Positions 14,335 to 22,277 of a DNA stretch of 33,993 nucleotides are shown piece by piece; within the stretch, counting starts at the first letter, position 1, and the number at the start of each line of letters is the position of its first letter. A program made the position numbers and the translations under genes. The notes below the pieces were generated by a model. That model was not told the DNA's origin. It ran no database searches and saw only the letters and a program-made list of their open reading frames with translations. The DNA is taken from contig NZ_BBPP01000018.1 in assembly GCF_000787835.1 (NCBI RefSeq), positions 1 to 33,993 on the forward strand. Reading direction: 5' to 3'. The DNA comes from Streptacidiphilus melanogenes. GTDB lineage: Bacteria; Actinomycetota; Actinomycetes; Streptomycetales; Streptomycetaceae.

Positions 14335-16452
14335 TCAGGTGCCCGTGCGCAGCACCCGCAGCGTGAAGCCCCGGCCTGCCGGGTCGATTCGGCGTGAGGC
14401 CTGCTTGAAGAGGAACTCCGCGCGCTCGTAGGAGAGTCGGCGTCGGCCGGTCTCGGGACACAGGTCCGCCGCGTCGGCAGGGGTGCGGGCCGGAGCCGGT
14501 CGGCGGGCGCTGAGGAAGAGCGGTCCGCGCGCCCGTCGCTCGGTCAACTCGGAGACGAGAAGCGTGGTTTCGGGTCGCCAGCAGACGAACGCACGTCCCG
14601 AGCGGGCGCGGTCGCGGGGGAGGTCCAGGTCCTCGACGTCCAGGGCCAGCACGGCGGTCACCGTGGCCCCGGATTCGAGCAGCACCCGCCACAGCGCGCG
14701 GTCGCGCGCGGGGATGGCAAGGTCGCGCAGCAGGGCGCGCAGCTCGGGCCCGGTGGGTGCGCTCCGGTGTGCGGTGGCCGGTGCGGTACGACGGGGGACC
14801 GCGTCCGCCAGTGCCGCATGCCCGGCCCAGGCGCAGAAGGAGCGCAGGGCGGCCCGGTGCCGGTTCCAGGTCGCCGGCGCGGCCTCGCCCCACGCCGTGT
14901 GGAACACACGAGCGATCTGATCGGCGGTCACCTGCGCCAGCGCAGCGGTGTCGCCGAGACCGGTGCGCAGGCGGCGCAGCGTCTGCGCGTACGAGCGCCG
15001 ACTGGAGGCGTCCAACCCGGCCTGGGCGAGGAAGGCGTCCGCCGCCGCGCCCAGCTCCGGGCCCGAGGTCGCGATGCCCAGCACGTCCGCGCGGCGCAGC
15101 AGGAAGGTGCGTTCGGCGTCGTTGCGGGTGAGCCCGGCCGCGCGGCGGAACTCCGTCTGCGCCTCCGCGGTGCGGCCGAGGCGTAGCAGCAGGTCGGCGC
15201 GGACGCTCGGCAGCAGGTGGTAGTCCTGGAGCGTCGGCTCCAGGTGCAGCGCGTCGACCAGGTCGAGCCCGGCCTGCGGTCCGTGCGCCCGGCCCACCGC
15301 GACGGCCCGGTTGAGCTGGACCACGGGCGTCGGCAGCAGATGCGCCAACGCCTGGTAGAGCGCCGCGATCTGCAGCCAGTCGGTCTCCTCGGCCGTCGGC
15401 GCCTGCGCGTGACAGACGGCGATCGCCGCCTGCAGCAGGTACGGGCCGGGCTGTCCGGCGCGCTCGCCGGTCGACCGACGGGCGGCGAGCAGGTCGCGGG
15501 CGCGGAGCATCGCCTCGAAGCCGCGGCGGATCAGCAGTGGGTCCCAGCGTCCCCGGTTCTGTTCGTGCAGTTGGACCGGCTCGCCGTCCGGGCCGGTCCG
15601 CGCCGCCTGCCGGGAGGCCTGCAGCTCCATCAGGGCGACCAGCGCCTGCGCCTCCGGCTCGCGCGGAGCGAGCCGGGCGAGCAGTCGGCCGAGCCGCAGC
15701 GCGGTCAGGCACAGGTCCGGCCGGATCAGGTCCTCCCCGGACGTGGCCGCGTAGCCCTCGTTGAAGACCAGGTAGACGACCTCGAGGGCGGCCCCGATCC
15801 GCTCGCCCAGCTCCTCAGGCGCGGGCGCGGCGGTGAAGTCGACGCGCTGGAGCGCCAGGAGGCGTTTGCCCTCGGCGATCCGCCGGGTCACCGTCGTCGT
15901 GTCCAGCAGCAGGTCCCGCGCGATCTCCTCGGGCGTGAGGCCGCCCAGCAGACGCAGGGTCAGGGCGATGCGCGCCTGGGTCGGCAGCGACGGATGGCAG
16001 GTGAGCAGCAACAGCCGCAGGATGTCGGCCGGTTCGTCGCCGTCGCCCTCATCGGTCCCGCCGCGCCGCCCGTCCCCGGGCTCGGTGGTCTCCAACTCCC
16101 GTGCGAGAACCGCTTGTCGGCGTTCCTCGCGCTCCGCACGGCGGATCCGGTCCACGGCACGGCGTCTGGCGACGGTGGTCAGCCAGGCGGCCGGGTTGTC
16201 CGGGATGCCGGCGGCCGGCCATTGCTCCAGCGCGGCTACCATCGCGTCCTGCGCGAGCTCCTCGGCCGCGCCCACGTCGCGTACCAGCCGGACCAGTGCG
16301 GCGGTGATCCGCGCGGACTCGAGCTTCCAGACCGCCGAGACCACCGCATGGACATCCGCCGGTCGCGCCGCTGCCGGTGGCGGCCCTGCCGTGCGCGCGC
16401 CGGGCGCCGGGACGGCCGGGTGGCCGTCCCGCGGGCCCGGTGCGGCGGTCAC
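14335..16452 (-). CDS. ECF42-type sigma factor fused to a degenerate tyrosine-recombinase domain
   Basis: A 705-residue protein. Residues 40-105 are sigma-70 region 2 (GAAEELAQDAMVAALEQWPA, AAWLTTVARRRAVDRIRRAE), and 145-205 are region 4 (LGGLTPEEIARDLLLDTTTV). Residues 215-458 are the helical extension of ECF42 sigma factors (VVYLVFNEGYAATSGEDLIR; PVVQLNRAVAVGRAHG). Where relatives normally end (TRNDAERTFLLRRADVLG), this protein continues for ~245 residues. Residues 484-545 resemble a recombinase core-binding domain (SSRRSYAQTLRRLRTGLGDT, PATWNRHRAALRSFCAWA), and 567-705 resemble a catalytic domain (ESGATVTAVLALDVEDLDLP, LCPETGRRRLSYERA). The box I arginine and box II histidine are replaced, and the tyrosine is absent through truncation. 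The GTG start overlaps the DGPF stop (GTGA). Confidence 0.82.
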   Translation of the reverse strand: MTAAPGPRDGHPAVPAPGARTAGPPPAAARPADVHAVVSAVWKLESARITAALVRLVRDVGAAEELAQDAMVAALEQWPAAGIPDNPAAWLTTVARRRAVDRIRRAEREERRQAVLARELETTEPGDGRRGGTDEGDGDEPADILRLLLLTCHPSLPTQARIALTLRLLGGLTPEEIARDLLLDTTTVTRRIAEGKRLLALQRVDFTAAPAPEELGERIGAALEVVYLVFNEGYAATSGEDLIRPDLCLTALRLGRLLARLAPREPEAQALVALMELQASRQAARTGPDGEPVQLHEQNRGRWDPLLIRRGFEAMLRARDLLAARRSTGERAGQPGPYLLQAAIAVCHAQAPTAEETDWLQIAALYQALAHLLPTPVVQLNRAVAVGRAHGPQAGLDLVDALHLEPTLQDYHLLPSVRADLLLRLGRTAEAQTEFRRAAGLTRNDAERTFLLRRADVLGIATSGPELGAAADAFLAQAGLDASSRRSYAQTLRRLRTGLGDTAALAQVTADQIARVFHTAWGEAAPATWNRHRAALRSFCAWAGHAALADAVPRRTAPATAHRSAPTGPELRALLRDLAIPARDRALWRVLLESGATVTAVLALDVEDLDLPRDRARSGRAFVCWRPETTLLVSELTERRARGPLFLSARRPAPARTPADAADLCPETGRRRLSYERAEFLFKQASRRIDPAGRGFTLRVLRTGT
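14338..15072 (-). other. Degenerate tyrosine-recombinase segment within the sigma-factor gene
   Basis: This part of the frame encodes residues ~461-705. I recall streptomycete integrase-like proteins containing TRGPLFLSERRP and LCPETGRARLGYDRA followed by DLHQLRHS. Here the equivalents are ARGPLFLSARRP, LCPETGRRRLSYERA and FTLRVLRTGT, then stop. The first catalytic arginine position reads GATVTAVLAL where GARVSEVLAL would be expected. DNA cleavage is therefore not expected, though the core-binding half might still bind DNA. Confidence 0.7.
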
Positions 16453-16778
16453 GGCCCGAAGACCTGCTGGACGATGCTCTCGCCGTCGCCCACGATCCGG
16501 CGGAAGCGCCTGGCCAGCTCGACGGCCTCCTCCTTGGAGCCGACCTCGACCAGCGCGAAGCCGGCCACGGCCTCCTTGGCCTCCGCGAACGGCCCGTCGG
16601 TCACGGTCAGCTCGTCGCCGCGGGAGACCAGCCGCACGCCCTCCGGCGCGAGGCCGCCGGTCGCCAGCAGGATCCCGGCGGCGGTCATCTCCTCGACGAA
16701 CGCGGCCATCTCGGTGAAGAGCTTCTCGTCCGGCGCGGGGGTGGTCTCGGTGCTGCGGGCGGTCATCAGGTAACGCAT
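16449..16778 (-). CDS. YCII-related DGPF-domain protein, partner of the sigma factor
   Basis: A 109-residue single-domain protein beginning MRYLMTARSTETTPAPDEKL. It carries the name-giving DGPF motif in TDGPFAEAKEAVAGFALVEV (about residues 59-78), with a ferredoxin-like YCII fold implied. DGPF proteins are the characteristic neighbours of ECF42 sigma factors in actinobacteria, studied in Streptomyces venezuelae; their biochemical role is not settled. The start at 16778 has an excellent ribosome site (AGGAGCAGGA). Its stop overlaps the sigma-factor GTG by 4 bases, so the two are translationally coupled. Confidence 0.9.
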   Translation of the reverse strand: MRYLMTARSTETTPAPDEKLFTEMAAFVEEMTAAGILLATGGLAPEGVRLVSRGDELTVTDGPFAEAKEAVAGFALVEVGSKEEAVELARRFRRIVGDGESIVQQVFGP

Positions 16779-16873
16779 GGTTCCTGCTCCTTCGTCTCCC
16801 GGCCGCCGCCCTCCGCGGCGCCCTTCTGCCCCTGCGTCGATCCCGGCCATGTGACAGGGAATGCCCCGCTGAC

Positions 16874-16896
16874 CTGAGCATATCCGTTTTGCTCAG
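16874..16896. promoter_or_regulatory. Dyad CTGAGCA-N9-TGCTCAG between divergent genes
   Basis: A perfect 7-bp inverted repeat (arms 16874-16880 and 16890-16896) in an AT-rich island between the DGPF/sigma operon and the divergent secreted-protein gene. The half-site spacing of 16 bp centre to centre suits a dimeric regulator. No regulator gene is adjacent other than the sigma factor. Confidence 0.4.
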
Positions 16897-16976
16897 CTTT
16901 CTGACGTGTTGGGGTAGCCGGATCCGTGAGGGGCAACGTAGCCTGGCCCTACCGGAGAGCCCCAGGGGAGCGCGGA

Positions 16977-17477
16977 ATGGCACTACTGAAACTGGCAGCG
17001 GTCCTCCTGGTCGGCGGCGCGACTCTCATCCCGGCCGCGACCGCGACCACATCCACGACCTCCGCCGAGCACGCGCCCGCGACGTCGGCCCCGGCCGCCG
17101 CCCCCGCGCCCGCGCCCGCCCCGGTCGTGCTGGACTGCACGGGCAAGCCGCAGACCCGGCCGGCGACGTACGTGCTGGCGTGCGGGGACGGCAACAACTA
17201 CCTCACCGGCGCGAAGTGGTCGACGTGGGCGGCAGGGTCCGCGACGGGGACGGCGACCGACCAGGCGAACGACTGCGTCCCGTACTGCGCGGCCGGCCAC
17301 TTCCACGGCTTCCCGGTCGACGTCCGCCTCGACCAGCCCGTCCCCTGGACGGGGCACCCGGGGCAGGTCCGGTACACGCGCCTCACCCTGGACTACCCCG
17401 GCGCCCGCCCGACCGGGATGCCCGCCCACTTCGTGTGGCCGCTGCCGCGTCCGGTGAACGCCGTCGCGGGGACGTGA
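16977..17477 (+). CDS. Secreted protein of unknown function
   Basis: A 166-residue protein with a signal peptide (MALLKLAAVLLVGGATLIPA, cleavage near ATA-TT), then a Thr/Ala/Pro-rich linker (residues ~25-50) and a compact domain with four cysteines (LDCTGKPQTRPATYVLACGD; NDCVPYCAAGHFHGFPVDV), probably two disulphides. The domain ends with strand-like segments (QVRYTRLTLDYPGARPTG). I recall the same pattern of conserved residues in uncharacterised secreted actinobacterial proteins. AGGGGAG lies upstream of the ATG, which decides the start over upstream GTG codons. It converges on the GH1 gene; the 44 bases between them contain TGACGTCGG twice but no good hairpin. Confidence 0.75.
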   Translation: MALLKLAAVLLVGGATLIPAATATTSTTSAEHAPATSAPAAAPAPAPAPVVLDCTGKPQTRPATYVLACGDGNNYLTGAKWSTWAAGSATGTATDQANDCVPYCAAGHFHGFPVDVRLDQPVPWTGHPGQVRYTRLTLDYPGARPTGMPAHFVWPLPRPVNAVAGT

Positions 17478-17521
17478 CGTCGGGTTGACCTCGCGTTGAC
17501 GTCGGACTCCGGGCGCGAGCC

Positions 17522-18868
17522 CTACCGGCCGCGGTGCGCGCGGATGATCTCCGCGTAGCGCTCGCCGCTGGTCTTCATCGTGCGCCGCTGCGTCGCGTAG
17601 TCGACGTGCACGAGACCGAACCGCTTCGCGTAGCCGTACGCCCACTCGAAGTTGTCCAGCAACGACCAGTAGTAGAACGCCGACACCGGCGCTCCGGCCG
17701 CAGCCGCGCGGGCGCACGCGGCGACGTGCTGCGTGAGGTACGCGGCGCGCTCGGCGTCGTCGACGCGGCCGTCGGGGCCGACCACGTCCTCGTAGGCCGC
17801 GCCGCTCTCGGTCACCATGATGTCCTGGGCGCCGTACTCGTGGGTGACCCGCAGCAGCAACTGCTCCAGGCCCGGGGCGTGGACCTCCCAGGGCATCGCG
17901 GTCTGCGGGCCCGGGCCGGTGAGTTGGCGGAAGCCGGGCACCGGGCCCGACGGGTCGTCGGCGACGATCTGACGGAAGTAGTAGTTGACGCCCAGCCAGT
18001 CCAGCGGCTGCGCGATGGTCTTCAGGTCCTCGCCCTGCACCGGGAGGTCGACGCCGTAGAGGGCCAGCATGTCCTCGGGGTAGCCCAGCCCGAAGACCGG
18101 GTCCAGCCACCAGCGGTTGATGTGCCCGTCGGCGCGGCGGGCCGCGGCGAGGTCCGCCTCGTTGTCCGAGGCGGGCTCGATGGGGCTGAGGTTGTTGGTG
18201 ATGCCGACGCGGATCTCGCCGGGCGCCGCCGCGCGCAGCGCCTGCGCGGCGAGGCCGTGGCCGAGGTGGAGGTGGAACGAGGCGCGCACGGCGGCGGTCA
18301 GGTCTGTCAGACCCGGCGCCATCTTGCCTTCCAGGTGCCCGATCCACGCGCTGCACAGCGGCTCGTTGAGGGTGGCCCAGTCGGTGATCCGGTCGCCCAG
18401 GCGGGCACCGACCAGCGCGGCGTACTCGGCGAAGGCCTCGGCCGTCTCCCGCGCGGGCCAGCCGCCGCGGTCCTGGAGGGCCTGCGGCAGGTCCCAGTGG
18501 TAGAGGGTGGCGTTGGGGCGGATGCCCGCCTCCAGCAGCGCGTCGGTGAACCGGTCGTAGTGGTCCAGTCCGGCCCGGTTCACCGCGCCGGTGCCGTCGG
18601 GCAGGATGCGCGGCCAGGCGATCGAGAATCGGTAGCCGCCCAGGCCCAGGTCGCGCATCAGCGCGATGTCCTCGGGCCAGCGGTGGTAGCTGTCGGTCGC
18701 CACGTCGCCCGTGTCGCCGGACGCGATCGCGCCGGGCACCCGGCAGAAGGTGTCCCAGATGGACGGGGACCGGCCGTCCTCGGCCACGGCTCCCTCGATC
18801 TGGTAGGCGGAGGTGGCCGCCCCCCAGAGGAACGCGGGGCCGAAGGCGGAGGTGTCGGGCGCAGGCAT
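17522..18868 (-). CDS. GH1 beta-glucosidase
   Basis: A 448-residue cytoplasmic enzyme of glycoside hydrolase family 1, the usual length. It begins [20 protein letters not shown], the family N-terminal signature. The acid/base residue is E169 in ATLNEP and the nucleophile is E354 in VTESGA (most members have TENG, so N is replaced by S). [20 protein letters not shown] near the C-terminus forms the sugar-binding loop. It should release glucose from cellobiose or related beta-glucosides taken up by the transporter encoded upstream. The gene is last in the operon, 65 bases after the second permease gene, with its own ribosome site (GAGGAGAACC). There is no signal peptide, consistent with intracellular hydrolysis. 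Confidence 0.95.
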   Translation of the reverse strand: MPAPDTSAFGPAFLWGAATSAYQIEGAVAEDGRSPSIWDTFCRVPGAIASGDTGDVATDSYHRWPEDIALMRDLGLGGYRFSIAWPRILPDGTGAVNRAGLDHYDRFTDALLEAGIRPNATLYHWDLPQALQDRGGWPARETAEAFAEYAALVGARLGDRITDWATLNEPLCSAWIGHLEGKMAPGLTDLTAAVRASFHLHLGHGLAAQALRAAAPGEIRVGITNNLSPIEPASDNEADLAAARRADGHINRWWLDPVFGLGYPEDMLALYGVDLPVQGEDLKTIAQPLDWLGVNYYFRQIVADDPSGPVPGFRQLTGPGPQTAMPWEVHAPGLEQLLLRVTHEYGAQDIMVTESGAAYEDVVGPDGRVDDAERAAYLTQHVAACARAAAAGAPVSAFYYWSLLDNFEWAYGYAKRFGLVHVDYATQRRTMKTSGERYAEIIRAHRGR

Positions 18869-18933
18869 GGTTCTCCTCAGCACACGGTGCGGGTGAAGAA
18901 AAAGGCAGGTGGAAGGGGGTGTCGGGCGGCGGT

Positions 18934-19815
18934 CTACTTGACCGACCCGGCGGTCAGCCCGGCGACGAGGTAGCGCTGCAGCAGCAGGAAGGCCACGACC
19001 ACGGGAATGCTGACGACGAGCGACGCCGCCATGATCTGGTTCCAGTACACGTCGTTCTGCGAGGCGTAGTTGCGCAGGCCCACGGCCAGGGTGCGGGTCG
19101 AGTCGTCGGTCATCACGGAGGCGAAGAGGACCTCGCCCCACGCGGTCATGAACGAGTAGACCGCGACGGTGACGATGCCCGGCAGCGCGGCCGGCACGAT
19201 GACCCGCACCAGCGCGCCGATCGGCCCGTTGCCGTCGACCTTGGCGGCCTCGTCCAACTCCCTCGGAATCGAGTCGAAGTAGCCGACCAGCATCCAGATC
19301 GAGAAGGGCAGCGTGAAGGTCAGGTAGGTGACGATCAGCCCCAGCCAGGAACCGTTGAGCTGCACGCCCGTCGTCGTGCCGATGTTCACGTAGATGAGGA
19401 ACAGCGGCAGCAGGAACAGGATGCCGGGGAACATCTGGGTGGACAGCACCGTCACGCTGAACAACTGCCGCCCGGGGAAGCGGTGCCGACTCACGGCGTA
19501 CGCGGCGAGGATCGCGATGACCACGGAGATCGCGGTCGAGCAGGACGAGACGACGAGGCTGTTGACGAAGTAGTGCCCGAGCGGCACCGTGCTCCAGATG
19601 TCCACGTAGGGGCGGAGCGTGAGATTCGCCGGTATCCAGCTCCAGGCCGCCTGCACGTCCTTGAGCGGCTTCAGCGAGCCGCTGACCATGACCCACAGCG
19701 GCAGGAAGGTGAAGACCCCCAGCAGGGCGAGCACGATCCGCCGCGTCCACACGAACGAGGCGGGCGGGGCCAACGGACTGCGCGGCGGCTTGGGCCCGCG
19801 CGGCGGCCTAGGCAT
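18934..19815 (-). CDS. Sugar ABC transporter permease (MalG/CebG type)
   Basis: A 293-residue inner-membrane permease of the carbohydrate uptake family CUT1, with about six transmembrane helices, starting with [20 protein letters not shown]. The EAA loop that docks the ATPase is [20 protein letters not shown] followed by IVPAALPG. The periplasmic loop before the second helix ([20 protein letters not shown]) is typical. Its start overlaps the end of the first permease gene by 8 bases, indicating coupled translation. It pairs with the upstream permease to form the channel. Confidence 0.92.
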   Translation of the reverse strand: MPRPPRGPKPPRSPLAPPASFVWTRRIVLALLGVFTFLPLWVMVSGSLKPLKDVQAAWSWIPANLTLRPYVDIWSTVPLGHYFVNSLVVSSCSTAISVVIAILAAYAVSRHRFPGRQLFSVTVLSTQMFPGILFLLPLFLIYVNIGTTTGVQLNGSWLGLIVTYLTFTLPFSIWMLVGYFDSIPRELDEAAKVDGNGPIGALVRVIVPAALPGIVTVAVYSFMTAWGEVLFASVMTDDSTRTLAVGLRNYASQNDVYWNQIMAASLVVSIPVVVAFLLLQRYLVAGLTAGSVK

Positions 19816-20764
19816 CGGTCTTCCTCCTCCGGTTGGTGAGCAGCAGGTACACCGCGGTGACCACGAGCAGGAAGAGCAGCAGCAGCACGGACATCGCCGA
19901 ACCGGAGCCGAAGTTCCAGTTCTGGAAGGAGGTGTCGTAGATCTGCACCGAGATCAGGTTCGCCTGCGGCGGCGGCACGTTGCCGAAGAGCGTGTAGGGG
20001 GTGTTGAAGTCGTTGAAGTTCCACAGGAACAGCACCAGGACCAACACCTGGTTGACCGACCGCAGCTGCGGCAGCGTGATGGAGCGGATGCGCTGCCAGG
20101 TGCCCGCGCCGTCGAGCGCCGCCGCCTCGTACAGGTCACCGGGGATGTTCTGCAGGCCCGCCGTGACGACCAGGAACGCGAACGGCCAGGTCCGCCAGAC
20201 GGCGGTGATCAGCAGCGCCCAGAAGGAGTTGCCGCCGATCAGCCAGAACGGCGCGGTCTTGAACAGGTGCAGGTCGTGCACCAGCAGCGTGTTCACCAGA
20301 CCGGTGTCCCGCTGGAACATGAACTCCCAGGTGATCGCGGCGGTGTAGGCAGGCAGCGCGTACGGCACCAGGAAGTAGGTGCGCAGCAGCCCGCGCCCGC
20401 GGAACGGGTCCTGCATCAGCACCGCCGCGCCGGTGCCGAGCAGCCAGGACAGGCAGACCGTCAGCACCGTGAACGCGCAGGTGGTCCAGAAGGACTGGAG
20501 CAGTTGTCTGCCGATCGCACCGTTGAAGTCCAGGGCGAAGCGGTAGTTGTCCAGGCCCGCGGCCGGGGCCGCGCTCCAGTTGCGGATGAAGAACTCGGTC
20601 AGGTGCTTGAAGCTCATGTAGATGCCGGTAAGCATCGGCACGACGTGCACCAGCAGTTCGAAGAGCACCGCCGGCAGGAGGAGCAGATAGGGAAGTCCGG
20701 CGCGGCGCACCCGAGCCCAGGAGCGGCTCGGGCGCGCGGAAGCCGGTGTGCGCGCCTCAGCCAC
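19808..20764 (-). CDS. Sugar ABC transporter permease (MalF/CebF type)
   Basis: A 318-residue CUT1-family permease with about six membrane helices; the first is LPYLLLLPAVLFELLVHVVP. The EAA motif reads DLYEAAALDGAGTWQRIRSI then TLPQLR. Its 5' end overlaps the binding-protein gene by 8 bases and its 3' end overlaps the next permease gene by 8 bases, so the three genes behave as one tightly coupled unit. No ATPase gene is present; in Streptomyces such importers are commonly energised by the shared ATPase MsiK encoded elsewhere. Confidence 0.92.
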   Translation of the reverse strand: MAEARTPASARPSRSWARVRRAGLPYLLLLPAVLFELLVHVVPMLTGIYMSFKHLTEFFIRNWSAAPAAGLDNYRFALDFNGAIGRQLLQSFWTTCAFTVLTVCLSWLLGTGAAVLMQDPFRGRGLLRTYFLVPYALPAYTAAITWEFMFQRDTGLVNTLLVHDLHLFKTAPFWLIGGNSFWALLITAVWRTWPFAFLVVTAGLQNIPGDLYEAAALDGAGTWQRIRSITLPQLRSVNQVLVLVLFLWNFNDFNTPYTLFGNVPPPQANLISVQIYDTSFQNWNFGSGSAMSVLLLLFLLVVTAVYLLLTNRRRKTDA

Positions 20765-22079
20765 CGGCTTGGAGCTTCTGCTGCGCCTGGTCGAGCTGGG
20801 CGGCGACGCTCTGGTCGGTGACGGGCTTGCCCGCCGCGGCGTCGGCGAAGAGGTTCTGCACCGCCGCGCCGATCACCGTCTCGAACTGGCTCTCCGTGGC
20901 CACGGCCGGCATCGGCGCCGCGGAGTTGGCGAGCACGCTCTGCAGCGTCTTGACGGTGGTGGTCTGGAACGCCGGGTCGCCGTAGGCGTCGCTGACCGAG
21001 GGCAGCGAGCTGTACTCCTTGTTGAGATCGGTCTGCGCCTGCTGGCTGGTCATGAACTTCATGAACTGGATCGCCGCGTCCTTGTGCTTGGTGTTCGCGA
21101 AGATCGAGAGGTTGATGCCGGCCACGATGGAGTCGACGTGGTTCGCGCCGGAGGGCGCGGCGGCGTTGAACGGCACGGGCGCGACGCCGTACTGGCTCGG
21201 CTGCATGCCGTACTGGGCGAGCGTGGCGTCCGCCGACTGCCACAGCAGCATCGCGGCCTTGCCGGTCGCGAAGTCCTTGACCGCCTCGGTGCCGTTGGAG
21301 TACTCGGCGTCGCTCGGGTTGGCGATCTTGTCCGCGGCCATGAAGTCCACGTACTGCTTGATGCCGGCCACGTTCTGCGGGGTGTCGAACGTCGGCTTGC
21401 CGGAGGAGTCGTAGAAGCTGCCGCCCTGCTGCTTGGCGAAGGTGAACGCGTGGTGGGCGTTCTCCGGGGTCTGCGCGGCCTCGACCGAGACGCCCCACTG
21501 GCCGCCCTTGGTCAGCTTCTTGCCGTCCGCGACGAACTCGTCCCAGGTGGTGGGCGGTTGGGTGATCCCGGCGGCCTGGAACATCGCCTTGTTGTAGTAC
21601 AGGCCGTAGGCCATCGAGTAAATCGGCACGCCGACGGGCGGTTGTCCGGGCGCACCGGTGGCGGCCAGGGCACCGGGCAGGAAGCGTCCCGTGCCGTTGA
21701 TCTGCTTCATCACGTCGTCGTTGATCGGCAGGAAGGCGCCTGTGGCCTGGAGCGACGCCGACCAGGTGTTGCCGATGTTGACCAGGTCCGGCCCCTGGCC
21801 CGAACTGGCCGCCGCGAGAATCCGGTTGAGCAGGTCGTTCCAGCCGATGACCTCCAGCTTGACCTTGATGCCGGTCTGCTTGGTGAACGCGTTGAGCTCG
21901 GGCGTGAGCACCTTGACGTCCTGGGCGATCGAGCCGCCCTGGTCGCTGGCCCAGTAGGTGAGCGTGGTCCCCGCGACGGAGCCGCCGCCCGAACCGGAGC
22001 CGCCGGAGGAGGAGCAGGCGGAGGCGAGCAGCGCGGTGGCGACGGCGAGGGTCAGCAGTGCCGGTCTGGAGGAGCGCAT
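20757..22079 (-). CDS. Sugar-binding lipoprotein of the ABC importer
   Basis: A 440-residue solute-binding protein. The N-terminus is a lipoprotein signal with the lipobox LLASAC (lipidated C22), followed by a Ser/Gly linker (SSSGGSGSGGG). The mature protein has the family-1 extracellular binding-protein pattern (LTYWASDQGGSIAQDVKVLT; GPDLVNIGNTWSASLQATGA; FPNAA-type hinge regions replaced by FNAAAPSGANHVDSIVAGIN). It should capture a sugar outside the membrane and deliver it to the two permeases. The linked GH1 enzyme suggests a beta-glucoside such as cellobiose. It is first in the operon, behind a clear promoter at 22203-22175. Confidence 0.92.
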   Translation of the reverse strand: MRSSRPALLTLAVATALLASACSSSGGSGSGGGSVAGTTLTYWASDQGGSIAQDVKVLTPELNAFTKQTGIKVKLEVIGWNDLLNRILAAASSGQGPDLVNIGNTWSASLQATGAFLPINDDVMKQINGTGRFLPGALAATGAPGQPPVGVPIYSMAYGLYYNKAMFQAAGITQPPTTWDEFVADGKKLTKGGQWGVSVEAAQTPENAHHAFTFAKQQGGSFYDSSGKPTFDTPQNVAGIKQYVDFMAADKIANPSDAEYSNGTEAVKDFATGKAAMLLWQSADATLAQYGMQPSQYGVAPVPFNAAAPSGANHVDSIVAGINLSIFANTKHKDAAIQFMKFMTSQQAQTDLNKEYSSLPSVSDAYGDPAFQTTTVKTLQSVLANSAAPMPAVATESQFETVIGAAVQNLFADAAAGKPVTDQSVAAQLDQAQQKLQAGG

Positions 22080-22163
22080 GGAGGGAGCCTTTCGGGTGGG
22101 GGCGGATCAGCGCGGCCCTTGAGGGGGTGCCCGGAACGGACGAAGGCTTTGCTCATGACTTAG

Positions 22164-22206
22164 TTCGAGACGTGATTTAACCTGTGAGATAATCAACCGT
22201 CAACAG
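22164..22206. promoter_or_regulatory. Overlapping divergent promoters of the ABC operon and ROK gene
   Basis: Leftward: TTGACG (22203-22198), a 17-bp spacer and TTAAAT (22180-22175) form a strong promoter for the binding-protein gene. Rightward: GATAAT (22188-22193) with TTCGAG (22164-22169) 18 bp upstream is a plausible promoter for the ROK gene. The two overlap almost completely, so a repressor bound here would act on both. I see no clean dyad, only half-sites such as CTTAGTT and GATTTAA. Confidence 0.55.
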
Positions 22207-22277
22207 ATTCGGCGGTCCTGGGGCGCATGCGCCCCAGTAGGGTGCCGTCCGGGGCAGAGCTTGGAGGATGGGCCGGG

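Noticed and set aside
14335-15072. Active integrase with a nearby attachment site
   Set aside because: Catalytic residues are replaced or missing, there is no tRNA gene, and I found no flanking att-like direct repeats.
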